Source of the DNA: Legionella bozemanae
GTDB taxonomy: Bacteria; Pseudomonadota; Gammaproteobacteria; Legionellales; Legionellaceae
Length of the DNA stretch: 64,000 nucleotides
NCBI RefSeq assembly: GCF_001648595.1
Contig: NZ_LBAW01000017.1
Coordinates: 24,884-88,883 of the forward strand
Direction of reading: 5' to 3'
Below are positions 38,518 to 48,505 of the stretch, piece after piece. The notes below the pieces were generated by a model. The model was not told the origin of the DNA. It made no database searches and saw nothing but the letters and a program-made list of their open reading frames with translations. Numbering within the stretch: the first letter of the stretch is position 1; the number at the start of each line of letters is the position of its first letter. The position numbers and the translations under genes were made by a program.

Positions 38518-39687
38518 ATGGCTTTAATTACTAGTTACAATCCTATGCCAATAACTTTTACACATGGAGAAGGAGTTTGGTTGTATGACGAGCAGGGCAA
38601 GGCCTATCTTGATGGTTTAAGCGGGATAGCAGTGTGCGGATTAGGACATGCTCATCCGGATGTGACAAAAACCATACAACAACAAGCAGCCAAGCTAATC
38701 CATACATCAAACACCTTTCATATCAAACAACAAGAATTACTCGCTGAAAAGCTGATAACCATGACGGGTATGGAGCAGGCTTTTTTTGCTAATTCTGGTG
38801 CTGAAGCCAATGAGGCAGCGATTAAATTGACCCGTCTTTTTGGCCACAAAAAAGGAATTGAAACTCCTTCAATTATTGTTATGGAAAGAGCCTTTCATGG
38901 CCGTACTATGGCAACCTTAACCGCATCAGGAAGTCGAAAAGTACAAGCGGGATATGAACCCTTGGTGCCAGGCTTCATTCGCGCTCCTTTTAATGATTTG
39001 GATGCCATTCATACTATTGCAGCAAATAGAGAAGATGTTGTTGCGGTAATGCTTGAGCCAATTCAGGGAGAGGGTGGGATCCATGCGGCAGAAGAAAGTT
39101 ATCTTCGTTCTCTGGTCAAACTTTGTGAACAACATGACTGGATGCTTATCTTGGATGAAATCCAAACTGGAAACGGCCGTACAGGAAAACTTTTTACCTA
39201 TATGCACTATGACATTCAACCTGATGTGCTTACTACAGCTAAAGGTTTGGGTAATGGTGTTCCTATAGGCGCTTGCCTGATGAGTAAACGCGCGAAAGAT
39301 TTATTTAAACCTGGAAATCATGGATCAACTTTTGGTGGCAATCCTCTGGCTTGCGCTACAGCTCTAACTGTATTGGAAGTTATAGAACGCGACAAAATTT
39401 GTGAAAAAGTCACAAAAAATAGCAGTCTATTGATGGAGAAATTAATCAAAAATCTCGGGGAACATCCTGGCGTAAAAGGAATTCGTGGAAAAGGCTACAT
39501 GATTGGTATTGAATTAGATCGACCCGCTAATGATGCTCGCTTACTGGGACTTACTAACGGTGTACTTTTTAACGTTACTGCAGATACTGTAGTGAGACTC
39601 TTACCTCCCCTCATCATTAATGAAGAAGAGATTGATGAATTAGTTAATCGGCTCACGCTTACGATCAAGCAATTCATTCAGGGTTAA
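38518..39687 (+). CDS. argD: acetylornithine/succinyldiaminopimelate aminotransferase
   Basis: This class III PLP aminotransferase shows FFANSGAEANEAAIKL, FHGRTMATLTASG, ILDEIQTGNGRTGKLF and the PLP Lys in TTAKGLGNGVPIGA. Length 389 and the N-terminal block fit ArgD/AstC, active in arginine and possibly lysine synthesis. Other class III enzymes cannot be fully excluded. AAGGA precedes the ATG. Confidence 0.87.
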   Translation: MALITSYNPMPITFTHGEGVWLYDEQGKAYLDGLSGIAVCGLGHAHPDVTKTIQQQAAKLIHTSNTFHIKQQELLAEKLITMTGMEQAFFANSGAEANEAAIKLTRLFGHKKGIETPSIIVMERAFHGRTMATLTASGSRKVQAGYEPLVPGFIRAPFNDLDAIHTIAANREDVVAVMLEPIQGEGGIHAAEESYLRSLVKLCEQHDWMLILDEIQTGNGRTGKLFTYMHYDIQPDVLTTAKGLGNGVPIGACLMSKRAKDLFKPGNHGSTFGGNPLACATALTVLEVIERDKICEKVTKNSSLLMEKLIKNLGEHPGVKGIRGKGYMIGIELDRPANDARLLGLTNGVLFNVTADTVVRLLPPLIINEEEIDELVNRLTLTIKQFIQG

Positions 39688-39781
39688 TCTCCTCGTAGTT
39701 TGAATTCAGTATAAGCGTTCACCTAATGAGAATAGAGTGTAACCGGGACACCCAACCTAAGATGTGGTCACTTTTTCATTT

Positions 39782-39812
39782 CTACGTACCATGCTTTATG
39801 CGCGGTACGTAG
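39782..39812. repeat. 31-bp palindrome, copy 3 of 3
   Basis: CTACGTACCATGC, TTTAT and GCGCGGTACGTAG repeat the design of the copies at 8992 and 11812. It lies between the convergent argD and the aminotransferase gene, and is followed by an A-run. Confidence 0.8.
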
Positions 39813-39841
39813 GCAAAAAAATTTGTGATCCCGGCTCCTAG

Positions 39842-41413
39842 CTAGATCTCTTCCGACTTCATGATTGCAAAAAAATCGACGATCGTATCATTAATTTTTT
39901 TTAATGATTGATTTTTTAACTTCAAATTCAAGCAGGTATCTTCTTCTTTATTTCCTGTTTGCAGTTTTTGACAGATGAGTTCAAACATATGGCCATCTAT
40001 TTTTTTTAATTCCGGAAGCCTGTGATTAATTTTTTCTAGAAGAAAGTTTTTTATTCTTTTCCTTGACTCAAATAACCGTCTCTCGAGCCTGTCCATTAGA
40101 TCGCAGAGCTCATTTTCTCGACCACTACAAGTAATACGCATAAAACCATCATGTTTGGACAATCCAAAATAAGATAAAGGTGTAACCATCAAGTAATCTT
40201 CAAACAATAAATAATATGCAAGATCTTCGTCCGTCTCCACAATGCCAGTTTTCTGCAAAACTCGCGCTGCTTCTTTGGGTAAAGGCAAACCAAACATATC
40301 ACTAAAATCAGCAAGAACATAAAAAGTAGCTTCTACGCGGTATAAAGGATCAGGCATTGCTGCACCCATTTTTTTTAAGCGTGCAACCACATAATCCACT
40401 TTTTTCTCATAGAAGGTTGCTATATTATTTTTTTCTTCGGGGCCAAAATTCGCCATGGTTTGTGCATAGGCAGCTTGCGCTGAGCGCGGTGCATGAATGA
40501 AATAGCTTATATTTTTATTGAGCATTTCATTCATCAAACTTGATTCAAATACTAAAAGCACTGCCATGCGCTCGCCCGCCGCAGATAAAGCCTTTGTTGC
40601 TGAGCGTAAGACAATTACTCGCTCTTTTAGATCAGGAGCAATTTTTAAAAAAGAAGGGGCATCTGAAAAACTCATCTCGGTATAAGCTTCATCAAAAATG
40701 ATGTACAAATTAGGATACTGACGCAAAACATCAGCAATTTTTATTAGCTCGTCTTTATCAATAATGTTTCCCAAGGGATTTGATGGATTGCAAATTAATA
40801 TGGCTTTGGGCCAACCATGATCCACTTCGGCTAAAGTATAAGCCTCTTTAATACTCTCTTCCGTTGCTTGCGCCGTGAGTTTATATCCGGGTTTGTCCAT
40901 CACATAAATTGGATGTAAACAATGCAACGCATTGTTGGAATATGCGCTGTAATAAGGAAAAGGGGTAATAATTCGATACCCTGGCACCTCTTCAAAATGA
41001 GTATTAAAGGTTTCAAATAACACGCGCAAAGCCCCAATACCACCCACAGTAAATAATATGTTTTCCGCTTTAATTTCTGTTTCATACCATCGTGACATGA
41101 TATCGGCCATTAATGCTCGCGGCGCATAGTCACCTCGAGGATCTCCATAATCAATGGCAATATCCTCTTCAACCTGCTGCGGATCTACTTTCCATTTTTT
41201 AGTTAAATCATCCAATTTTTGCCAATATGAAAGATATGAGGCAATAGTATTTGAATTAATAGGATAGGTTGGTTTTCCAAGGCCCGCAAATATCAATTTT
41301 TTTGTTTCGGCTAAACCTTGTGCTTGAATTTCATCCCTTAGAGTATTGGCCCATAATGCTAACAGCATCACTTTTTCAATTTTTTTAGCACAATGTCCAT
41401 CAGGAGTTAACAT
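39842..41413 (-). CDS. PLP-dependent class I/II aminotransferase
   Basis: The fold-type I pattern is clear: YGDPRGDYAPRALMADIM, ILICNPSNPLGNII, YIIFDEAYTEMSF and the PLP Lys in VLRSATKALSAAGERM. At 523 residues it is about 120 longer than usual. The extra length is at both ends, including a Lys-rich helical C-terminal tail of about 90 residues (RRLFESRKRIKNFLLEKINH). I do not know its substrate. No biosynthetic partner genes are adjacent. Confidence 0.82.
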   Translation of the reverse strand: MLTPDGHCAKKIEKVMLLALWANTLRDEIQAQGLAETKKLIFAGLGKPTYPINSNTIASYLSYWQKLDDLTKKWKVDPQQVEEDIAIDYGDPRGDYAPRALMADIMSRWYETEIKAENILFTVGGIGALRVLFETFNTHFEEVPGYRIITPFPYYSAYSNNALHCLHPIYVMDKPGYKLTAQATEESIKEAYTLAEVDHGWPKAILICNPSNPLGNIIDKDELIKIADVLRQYPNLYIIFDEAYTEMSFSDAPSFLKIAPDLKERVIVLRSATKALSAAGERMAVLLVFESSLMNEMLNKNISYFIHAPRSAQAAYAQTMANFGPEEKNNIATFYEKKVDYVVARLKKMGAAMPDPLYRVEATFYVLADFSDMFGLPLPKEAARVLQKTGIVETDEDLAYYLLFEDYLMVTPLSYFGLSKHDGFMRITCSGRENELCDLMDRLERRLFESRKRIKNFLLEKINHRLPELKKIDGHMFELICQKLQTGNKEEDTCLNLKLKNQSLKKINDTIVDFFAIMKSEEI

Positions 41414-41548
41414 GGCATTACCAAATACTCAATTTCACTCATTATAACAGAATGCAAATAAAACATGATATCGATTATAAGCACAACTAATTCAATAAAA
41501 ATTCTATATCTATCTAGACATCTATGATCTGGTTCAAATGACATGATG

Positions 41549-41645
41549 TTCTGTGTTTCGCTCTCCCATACTTCATATATGCTAGGCTTGGGCATTCGAA
41601 AATCAGATCATTTGAGCTCAATCTAGCGAAATGTAAACAGACCCT
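41549..41645. repeat. ~140-bp imperfect palindrome, copy in inverted orientation
   Basis: TTCTGTG...GCTAGGCTTGGGCATTCG and CTAGCGAAATGTAAACAGACC match the reverse complement of the copy at 49881-50021. The distal tip is missing. It fills much of the 386-bp gap between the aminotransferase and kinase genes. Confidence 0.7.
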
Positions 41646-41799
41646 ATGCTATGCTTAAAAGTAAAAAGGGCTTTCTTTAGTTTTTGTGTCCTATGGGCGC
41701 GATTGACCAAGCCTTAAAATACAGGATAATTCATGTTCTTTAGATTTAGGCATTCAAAATATACTCTAAATCAAGAATTTTAATTTATTATGGAAAAAA

Positions 41800-43857
41800 A
41801 TGGCAAAAAATGAAACTTCCAACACTGCGAACTTGATAGCCGATTTAGAAAAAACAATTAATACGTTACAAAATAAAATGAATCAGCTGGAAGAACAATA
41901 TGCCCAATTAAAAAATCTGCTGGATGTCTTGCCTGGAGATGTCTATTGGAAAGATCTAAAAGGTGTTTGGTCCGGAATTAATCAACGATGTATTCAAAGT
42001 CTTCATCATATGAAATTTATTAATAAATGTGATGAAAGCGAAGTTCTTGGTAAAACAGATTATGAACTATTTGGTAAACAAACCGCTGATGTTTATCGAG
42101 CTAATGACCTTGAAGTGATTGAAAAGAACGTTGAATTATCACGCGAGGAAATAACTCTTTTGCCATCAGGTGAAGAAGTGGTTTTGCTTTCGACCAAAAG
42201 ACCTTTGTTGGATAAATCAGGGAAAGTTATTGGCATTCTTGGTAATACGATTAATATTACTTATCTAAAAAAAGTCGAATCCGAGCTCAAAGAGGCGAAA
42301 GAAAAAGCAGAAGCAGCGAACCATGCCAAAGATGAATTCATCCGTAATATGAGTCATGATATTCGTACCCCTTTAAGTGGGATTATCGGCATGTCCAGCA
42401 TCCTTGAGCGAGAAGTTCAAAATATCCAAGAAAAAGAATACGCTCATATGATCAATATAAGCGGGGAGCAACTCCTGGCGCTGCTCAACGGGGTGCTCGA
42501 TATTATCGCTGCAGGAAGCCAACAAGAAAATATAATCAATGAAACAGCCTGCAATGTCCATGATTTGATTCGCAGTATTGCCGATCTGGAGCTTCCAACC
42601 ATCACTTTGAAAAAATTGGATTTATTAATCAGTATTGACTGCAATACCCCTGAATGGATAACTACAGATACCGTAAAACTTCATCGAATTTTATTAAACC
42701 TTTTAGGCAATGCCGTTAAATTTACTGAAAAAGGATTTATTGAAATTGGAGTTAGGCCTAAATCGCCTCACCATGGAAAAATGTTCCTGGAGTTTTTTGT
42801 CAAAGATAGCGGACCAGGAATTAGACCTAAAGATAAAGACAAAATCTTCAAACGGTTTTACCGGGCAACCCCATCACATCAAGGGATTTATTCAGGTCAT
42901 GGTGTAGGATTGCATATTGTGAAACGTTATACCCAGCTTTTAAAAGGAAAGATACGCGTTGACTCTACAATACATACAGGGACTACATTTACGCTAACCA
43001 TCCCTGTCCATTATATAGAAAAACCTATAGACCACCAAAAATCAACATCCCTTCCTCCTGAAAAACTAATCTTAGAAAAAACAAATGATTCACCTCTTGT
43101 GCTGCTTATTGAAGATAATGCCATCGCCTTAAAAATGATAGAAAATCTTTTACAACAACTCGGCATCCGATTTTTATCCGCATCAACAGGTACCAGAGCA
43201 ATGGAATTGTTTCAAACACATACCTTTGATTGGATCTTAAGTGATATTGGCCTACCTGATACCACTGGGATACAATTAGCAAAACAATTCCGTCATTATG
43301 AACAAAGCCGGAGTCTCATCCCTACCCCCATCATTTGTTTAACAGCCCATGCAGTAACTGATGTTGAAAATGAATGTGTAGCGGCTGGGATAAATCAAGT
43401 AATTACCAAACCTCTGCGCAGCAGTATGCTGCAGGCATTGCTGGCTCGATACAGCACCTCTAAATTACAAATCCACAATGTACCCACTGCAAAGGTTGAC
43501 CCTCTTCTCCCGATTAATGAATATCCATTATTTGATAGTACTCATGGAATCAATAATCTGGGATCGGAAAAAACACTCAAAAAAATGCTGCATCTCTTTA
43601 TCGAGGAAAATACTAAAGATTTAATAAAAACAGCTCAGGCTTGGGAAAAACAAGACCTGATTGAAATCCATAAGCTAACACATAAAATGAAAAGTAGTGC
43701 GCTTTATTGCGGCACTCTTCGCATGCGCCATGCATGTGAAGCCTTAGAAAAACATTTTCAAAACAATCCGGAACGATACCCTACAGTACTTTACCAACAA
43801 CTTCTCCAAGTACATCAAGAAACCGTAGCCGCATTACAAAATTGGCTTCAACAATGA
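41800..43857 (+). CDS. orphan hybrid sensor kinase (PAS-HisKA-HATPase-REC-HPt)
   Basis: A coiled N-terminus precedes a PAS domain (about 45-165, with GDVYWKDLKGVWSGIN). Next come HisKA with phospho-His in RNMSHDIRTPLSGIIG, an HATPase_c with N-box LLGNAVKFTEKG and G-boxes DSGPGIR and GHGVGLHIVK, and a receiver domain (VLLIEDN, phospho-Asp in WILSDIGLPD, Lys in VITKPLR). The C-terminal HPt carries its His in THKMKSSALYCG. There is no membrane segment, so it should sense a cytosolic signal. No response regulator is adjacent, so the output partner is encoded elsewhere. Confidence 0.93.
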   Translation: MAKNETSNTANLIADLEKTINTLQNKMNQLEEQYAQLKNLLDVLPGDVYWKDLKGVWSGINQRCIQSLHHMKFINKCDESEVLGKTDYELFGKQTADVYRANDLEVIEKNVELSREEITLLPSGEEVVLLSTKRPLLDKSGKVIGILGNTINITYLKKVESELKEAKEKAEAANHAKDEFIRNMSHDIRTPLSGIIGMSSILEREVQNIQEKEYAHMINISGEQLLALLNGVLDIIAAGSQQENIINETACNVHDLIRSIADLELPTITLKKLDLLISIDCNTPEWITTDTVKLHRILLNLLGNAVKFTEKGFIEIGVRPKSPHHGKMFLEFFVKDSGPGIRPKDKDKIFKRFYRATPSHQGIYSGHGVGLHIVKRYTQLLKGKIRVDSTIHTGTTFTLTIPVHYIEKPIDHQKSTSLPPEKLILEKTNDSPLVLLIEDNAIALKMIENLLQQLGIRFLSASTGTRAMELFQTHTFDWILSDIGLPDTTGIQLAKQFRHYEQSRSLIPTPIICLTAHAVTDVENECVAAGINQVITKPLRSSMLQALLARYSTSKLQIHNVPTAKVDPLLPINEYPLFDSTHGINNLGSEKTLKKMLHLFIEENTKDLIKTAQAWEKQDLIEIHKLTHKMKSSALYCGTLRMRHACEALEKHFQNNPERYPTVLYQQLLQVHQETVAALQNWLQQ

Positions 43858-44059
43858 GCCAATGAACTAAATCGTACAACATATAGGATATAGGGTAAAC
43901 GCATCTATTTATTGAAGATAAAATCGCTCTTTTTTTACCTGTTTGCGTTCTTTGACCTTGCTGAAAAACCGAAGCTGGATTCCGGACATAAAGCGCGAAA
44001 GGTGAGCTTTATGATTTTATATCACGCAATTAGATGCATTTATAGAACACTCCCTGCCG

Positions 44060-44089
44060 ACATCCCGCGGGCTTGTCCGCGGGATCCAG
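44060..44089. repeat. REP-like palindrome, single unit
   Basis: CATCCCGCGGGCTTGTCCGC plus GGGATCCAG matches one arm of the elements at 5212 and 19951. It lies in the 384-bp gap between the hybrid kinase and the membrane protein gene; the rest of that gap shows no other feature. Confidence 0.8.
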
Positions 44090-44241
44090 ATTCTGATGGT
44101 CATTCATGGCTTTTAACCTAAAGTACCTGCAAACTAATTACTTAATATTGCCTTAATATTGATCAGAATATATAATAATGAGCAGTTTGCGCTTAAAAAT
44201 CACAATCTCTATATAAATATACAACCGAATTAAGAGTACTT

Positions 44242-45231
44242 ATGGCAGACGATCTTTCAATTCAAGAAAATAAAAATTCGCGAGATCATAGTTCCTTTTT
44301 TCTCTTTTTGAAAAAGGCTTGGCAAGATACCTTTCTACCTCTTGCTCAAGAACATGAAAAAAATACATATCATTTTGGGCATTACTTTTTGGGGTGGCCT
44401 TCAAAGTCAAACGCTTCTAAAATAGCCTATTTCCTGACCCTGAAATTTATTACTGCTCCATTAACCAATTTGCTGTCACTAATCACTGAGTTCCCGCTTA
44501 ATTTTCTCAGTGAAACATACTCCTTTTTTAAAAATAAAGTGCTCTCTTGGGCACCTACTCATGGAATAACTCAAAGCATACGTACTCTTTTGTTACTTTC
44601 AACCATGGGATTGCAAAACCTGTTTAAAGGCGCCTATTATCTGCTTCGAACCGTTACTTCACCTCGAGTCAGTTATGAAGCTGCCCGGAAGGTTCATCCT
44701 ATTCTAGGGTATCTTAGTGCTTTAGCCTCTGTATGCATTATTGGGGCTGCAATAGCTGCCCTTGCGTTCTTTGCACCGCCAATTTTTGCAGCGCTTATGC
44801 CTTCTATGGGGCCTGGAGCACTTTCCTTGCTTGGCACTTTGGCCTATCCTTTTGTCCAATTATTTTCTTTAGTGAGTTTATCAATTTCAGCTGCTACAGG
44901 AGCAATGCTGACTTTTGTTACAGGAACATTATTTTTAGGAGTCCTGCATCTGCTGGGCAGAAAAACAATTTATCCGGAAGAAGACCCATCTGAAGAGATG
45001 GATGAAATAAGCCCCCAATCCCAAACAGGAAGCAATGTGAGCCACCATTTAGGACGCTCGAGTAATCATAGCCTTGATAATGGGTTTGCAATCGTGGCTC
45101 CTTCTATTGAAGAAGAAAGTTATTTATTCGACTCTCCGTTAGGAAAGCGTCGTTCAAACACTAAAGAAAAAACAGGTGATGACTTCAAACCTAATGATAA
45201 TCAAGCTACCATAGACAAAACAATGTTCTAA
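44242..45231 (+). CDS. multi-pass membrane protein with acidic tail, effector candidate
   Basis: A 329-residue protein with a polar N-terminus, a hydrophobic middle (several segments between residues 55 and 245, including LSALASVCIIGAAIAALAFF and LTFVTGTLFLGVLHLLG) and a polar, Glu-rich C-terminus (EEDPSEEMDE, later IEEESYLF). I do not recognise it. Paired hydrophobic segments followed by a Glu-rich C-terminal region are seen in Dot/Icm substrates that enter host membranes. That reading is inference; a resident inner-membrane protein is also possible. Confidence 0.7.
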   Translation: MADDLSIQENKNSRDHSSFFLFLKKAWQDTFLPLAQEHEKNTYHFGHYFLGWPSKSNASKIAYFLTLKFITAPLTNLLSLITEFPLNFLSETYSFFKNKVLSWAPTHGITQSIRTLLLLSTMGLQNLFKGAYYLLRTVTSPRVSYEAARKVHPILGYLSALASVCIIGAAIAALAFFAPPIFAALMPSMGPGALSLLGTLAYPFVQLFSLVSLSISAATGAMLTFVTGTLFLGVLHLLGRKTIYPEEDPSEEMDEISPQSQTGSNVSHHLGRSSNHSLDNGFAIVAPSIEEESYLFDSPLGKRRSNTKEKTGDDFKPNDNQATIDKTMF

Positions 45232-45248
45232 CAAGACAGTCCCTTTAT

Positions 45249-45881
45249 ATGAATATGCTTGATTCACTCATCTTTGAAGTAGACAATGCTCTGCGCACCT
45301 TATTTCCCCCTGCACAGCGAACGAGTAATCGTCCATCCCCCGCAGAATCACTTGCTGATACGGATCTGTCTACAAAAGAAAAAAAACATGTGGCCGGACT
45401 TATGCGTGTCAATCATGCAGGAGAAGTCTGTGCCCAAGCACTTTATCAAGGTCAAGCTTTAACGGCACAATTAACCCATATTAAAAAGCAAATGAGTGAT
45501 GCTGCGGCTGAAGAAACAGATCATTTAGCCTGGTGTGAAGAGCGCTTGGCAGAACTGGGTTCAAAACCCAGCATATTAAATCCTTTATGGTATGGCGGTT
45601 CGATTATATTAGGAGCACTTGCTGGTTTAGCTGGCGACAAAGTCAGCTTGGGATTTGTCGCAGAAACTGAACGACAAGTCGCTCACCATTTGCATCGCCA
45701 TTTAAAAAAATTACCAGCAAAAGATAAAAAATCACATGCAATTCTTATTAAAATGAAAGAAGATGAAGAACAACATGCAACTGCAGCTTTGAACGCTGGA
45801 GCTATAGAACTACCTTATCTAGTGAAACAATTAATGCGTGTTGTATCTAAATTAATGACTAAAAGTAGTTATTACGTATAG
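45249..45881 (+). CDS. coq7: 2-polyprenyl-3-methyl-6-methoxy-1,4-benzoquinol hydroxylase (Coq7)
   Basis: Coq7 is a di-iron monooxygenase for a late ubiquinone ring hydroxylation. Iron-ligand motifs are visible: RVNHAGEVCAQALY, EETDHLAWCEERL, ETERQVAHHLHRH and KEDEEQHATAAL. Length of 210 is typical. It replaces the flavin enzyme UbiF found in E. coli. It starts 17 bp after the membrane protein gene, possibly in one transcript. Confidence 0.94.
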   Translation: MNMLDSLIFEVDNALRTLFPPAQRTSNRPSPAESLADTDLSTKEKKHVAGLMRVNHAGEVCAQALYQGQALTAQLTHIKKQMSDAAAEETDHLAWCEERLAELGSKPSILNPLWYGGSIILGALAGLAGDKVSLGFVAETERQVAHHLHRHLKKLPAKDKKSHAILIKMKEDEEQHATAALNAGAIELPYLVKQLMRVVSKLMTKSSYYV

Positions 45882-45978
45882 TAGTCTAATGAAATAAAGC
45901 AGAATGAAGTTGAGGTAGATCTCCTAAATTCGCTACGTTCGTCCAGATTACAAAATTATGGCACAAGGAGCTATTGAT

Positions 45979-46965
45979 ATGGACTCAGCCATTTTGTTTA
46001 CACTTTTTGTTATCTTGGTAGCCTACATCTTTGACTTTATCAATGGCTTCCATGATGCGGCAAATTCTATAGCTACTATTGTTACTACTAAAGTTTTAAC
46101 CCCAAAACAAGCAGTAGTGTGGGCGGCTTTTTTCAATTTCATTTCATTTTTAGTATTCAATCTCACTGTTGCACACACCATTGGTAGCGGCCTGATTGAT
46201 TCAGATATTGTCGATGCGCATTTTATTTTAGCCGCATTGGTCGGCGCTATATTTTGGAATCTCGCTACTTGGTATTACGGGCTTCCATCCAGTTCGTCAC
46301 ATGCACTGATTGGTGGGTTAGCAGGTGCTGCAATCGCCAAAGGCGGCTTTTCATCGCTTAAAATTTCAGGTTTTGCCAAAGTGATTGGAGGGATTTTTAT
46401 TTCGCCAGCACTTGGACTGCTCATTGCATTGCTTATTATTTATTTTTTTTATAAATTTTTGCGCAATGGAAAAAAAACTGAGTTCAAACTATTTAAAATC
46501 TTCCAATTGTGTTCGTCTGCATTGCTTAGCTTAACCCACGGCAGTAATGATGGACAAAAAACAATGGGTATTGTTTCTATAATATTGTTTTCAGCTGCAT
46601 GGATTGAGGGTCCTTTTTATGTTCCCTTTTGGGTAGTTATTTCATGCCAGGCAGCGATTAGTCTTGGAACCTTGGCAGGGGGATGGCGTATCGTCCATAC
46701 TATGGGAACTAAAATAACAAAACTCGACCCAATGAAGGGTTCAGCTGCAGAAACTGGCGCCGCCATTTCGCTTTTTATAGCAACTCAATGTGGTATTCCT
46801 ATCTCAACCACCCATACCGTTACAGGTGCAATTGCCGGGGTTGGCTTAATTAATGGTCTCGCCGGACCACATTGGCGGGTCATCAAGAAAATTTTCTTTT
46901 CCTGGCTTATTACAATTCCTGCATCTGCAATAATTTCCGCTGCATTAGTATTAAGTCATATATAG
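45979..46965 (+). CDS. PiT-family inorganic phosphate transporter
   Basis: This inner-membrane phosphate permease shows the duplicated PiT signature: FDFINGFHDAANSIATIV near the N-terminus and LTHGSNDGQKTMGIVSI in the second half, with PSSSSHALIGGLAG and PISTTHTVTGAIAGVG. The ATG at 45979 has AAGGAG eight bases upstream; an in-frame ATG at 45958 is less well placed. The DUF47 PhoU-like partner often found with PiT genes is absent nearby. Confidence 0.93.
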   Translation: MDSAILFTLFVILVAYIFDFINGFHDAANSIATIVTTKVLTPKQAVVWAAFFNFISFLVFNLTVAHTIGSGLIDSDIVDAHFILAALVGAIFWNLATWYYGLPSSSSHALIGGLAGAAIAKGGFSSLKISGFAKVIGGIFISPALGLLIALLIIYFFYKFLRNGKKTEFKLFKIFQLCSSALLSLTHGSNDGQKTMGIVSIILFSAAWIEGPFYVPFWVVISCQAAISLGTLAGGWRIVHTMGTKITKLDPMKGSAAETGAAISLFIATQCGIPISTTHTVTGAIAGVGLINGLAGPHWRVIKKIFFSWLITIPASAIISAALVLSHI

Positions 46966-47006
46966 TACTATATACAGCAAGATCCTAATGAAGCACTCAA
47001 GCTAGG

Positions 47007-48380
47007 CTATTTTTTTGCCAAAGAACTATTCTTATAGCTAAAGACAAAATAAATCACCATCCCAATGGCCATCCAAATAACAAAACGAATGAGCGTAATC
47101 ACAGGCAAATGAATAATTAAATAAAAACAGCTTATCATCCCCAAAATAGGTACATAAGGCATTCCAGGGGTTCTAAACGGTCGATGCATCTGTGGTTGTT
47201 TATAATGTAAATAGGTTACACCAGCACAGACAATAAAAAACGCAAATAAAGTACCGACATTCACCAGTTCAGCCAAAACATGTATTGGGGCGACAGCAGC
47301 TAGTGATGCCATTAAAATACCGCACAATAAAATAACGCGTATGGGTGTATGAGTATACGGATTTGTTTTAGAAAAAACTTTCGGTAATAGACCATCACGT
47401 GTCATTGCTAACATAACACGTGTTAAACCATAAAATAATACCAGCATTACGGTAGTCAATCCAGCTACAGCACCAACACTGATAAAGCTGGCTATTGTTT
47501 TATAACCTAAAGCTAATAAGGCATGACTGATGGGGGATGCCACATTAAGGGTGCTGTAATGTGCTATACCGGTCAATAATCCAGCAACGATAATATATAT
47601 TATCGTACAGATAAATAATGAGCCTATTATTCCTATGGGTAAATCACGCTGTGGGTTGATAGCCTCTTCAGCCGCTGTAGAGACCGCATCAAATCCAATG
47701 TAAGCAAAAAATATTAAGGAAGCTCCTTTAATAACACCATGCCAACCAAAAGGTAAAAATGGTGACCAATTAGATGGGTCAATCTCCCTGGTGGCCACAA
47801 TAATAAAAAGAAGAACAACCAAAAGCTTGATCATAACCATAATGTTATTTACGCGAGAGCTTGATTTGACTCCCCAAATTAATAACGCCGTTAAAATGGC
47901 AATAATCACACAAGCCAACAAATTAAAAACACCGCCATCCTTTGGACCATACATAAGTATTGTTGGTATATTTATTTTTATAGCCTTGAGAAAATCATTG
48001 GCATAACTGCTCCAGCCAACAGATACCGCAGAAACAGAAATAGCATATTCCAACAATAAATCCCAACCAACAACCCATGCAATTAACTCTCCAAAACCAG
48101 CATATGCATAACCATAAGCACTTCCACATCCCCCAATAGATGCAGCTAATTCAGCATAAGATAACGCAGAAAAAACACAAACCAGACCAGCTAACACATA
48201 GGAAAAGACAACTGCAGGACCAGCATCTATTGCAGCAACAACTCCTGTCAAAATAAAAATTCCTGCACCGATAATAGCTCCAACTCCTAAAAAAGTCAGA
48301 TCAAAAGCGGTAAGACATTTAACGAGGTGAGATTCGCTCTCAAATGATGTACTAATCTCTTTTTTACGAAACAAGTCCAT
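47007..48380 (-). CDS. APC-superfamily amino acid permease (cationic amino acid transporter-like)
   Basis: About twelve hydrophobic segments are present. GVGAIIGAGIFILTG is the TM1 signature of the APC fold, and FFAYIGFDAVSTAAEEAINPQRDLP (in pieces) the conserved TM6/loop of the CAT/YfnA group. The ATG at 48380 (MDLFRKKEIS) gives 457 residues. Legionella live on host amino acids, so such permeases are numerous. The substrate is unknown. Confidence 0.9.
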   Translation of the reverse strand: MDLFRKKEISTSFESESHLVKCLTAFDLTFLGVGAIIGAGIFILTGVVAAIDAGPAVVFSYVLAGLVCVFSALSYAELAASIGGCGSAYGYAYAGFGELIAWVVGWDLLLEYAISVSAVSVGWSSYANDFLKAIKINIPTILMYGPKDGGVFNLLACVIIAILTALLIWGVKSSSRVNNIMVMIKLLVVLLFIIVATREIDPSNWSPFLPFGWHGVIKGASLIFFAYIGFDAVSTAAEEAINPQRDLPIGIIGSLFICTIIYIIVAGLLTGIAHYSTLNVASPISHALLALGYKTIASFISVGAVAGLTTVMLVLFYGLTRVMLAMTRDGLLPKVFSKTNPYTHTPIRVILLCGILMASLAAVAPIHVLAELVNVGTLFAFFIVCAGVTYLHYKQPQMHRPFRTPGMPYVPILGMISCFYLIIHLPVITLIRFVIWMAIGMVIYFVFSYKNSSLAKK

Positions 48381-48505
48381 GGTATGCTCACAAGTTTGAA
48401 ACCTCATAGTTCTATTTTCAAGCAAGAATGCTGCCAATCAACAATAGGAAAATAGATCACAAGCTATATGTTTTATAGTCTAGATCCCGCATAGGTTTAA
48501 AGTAA

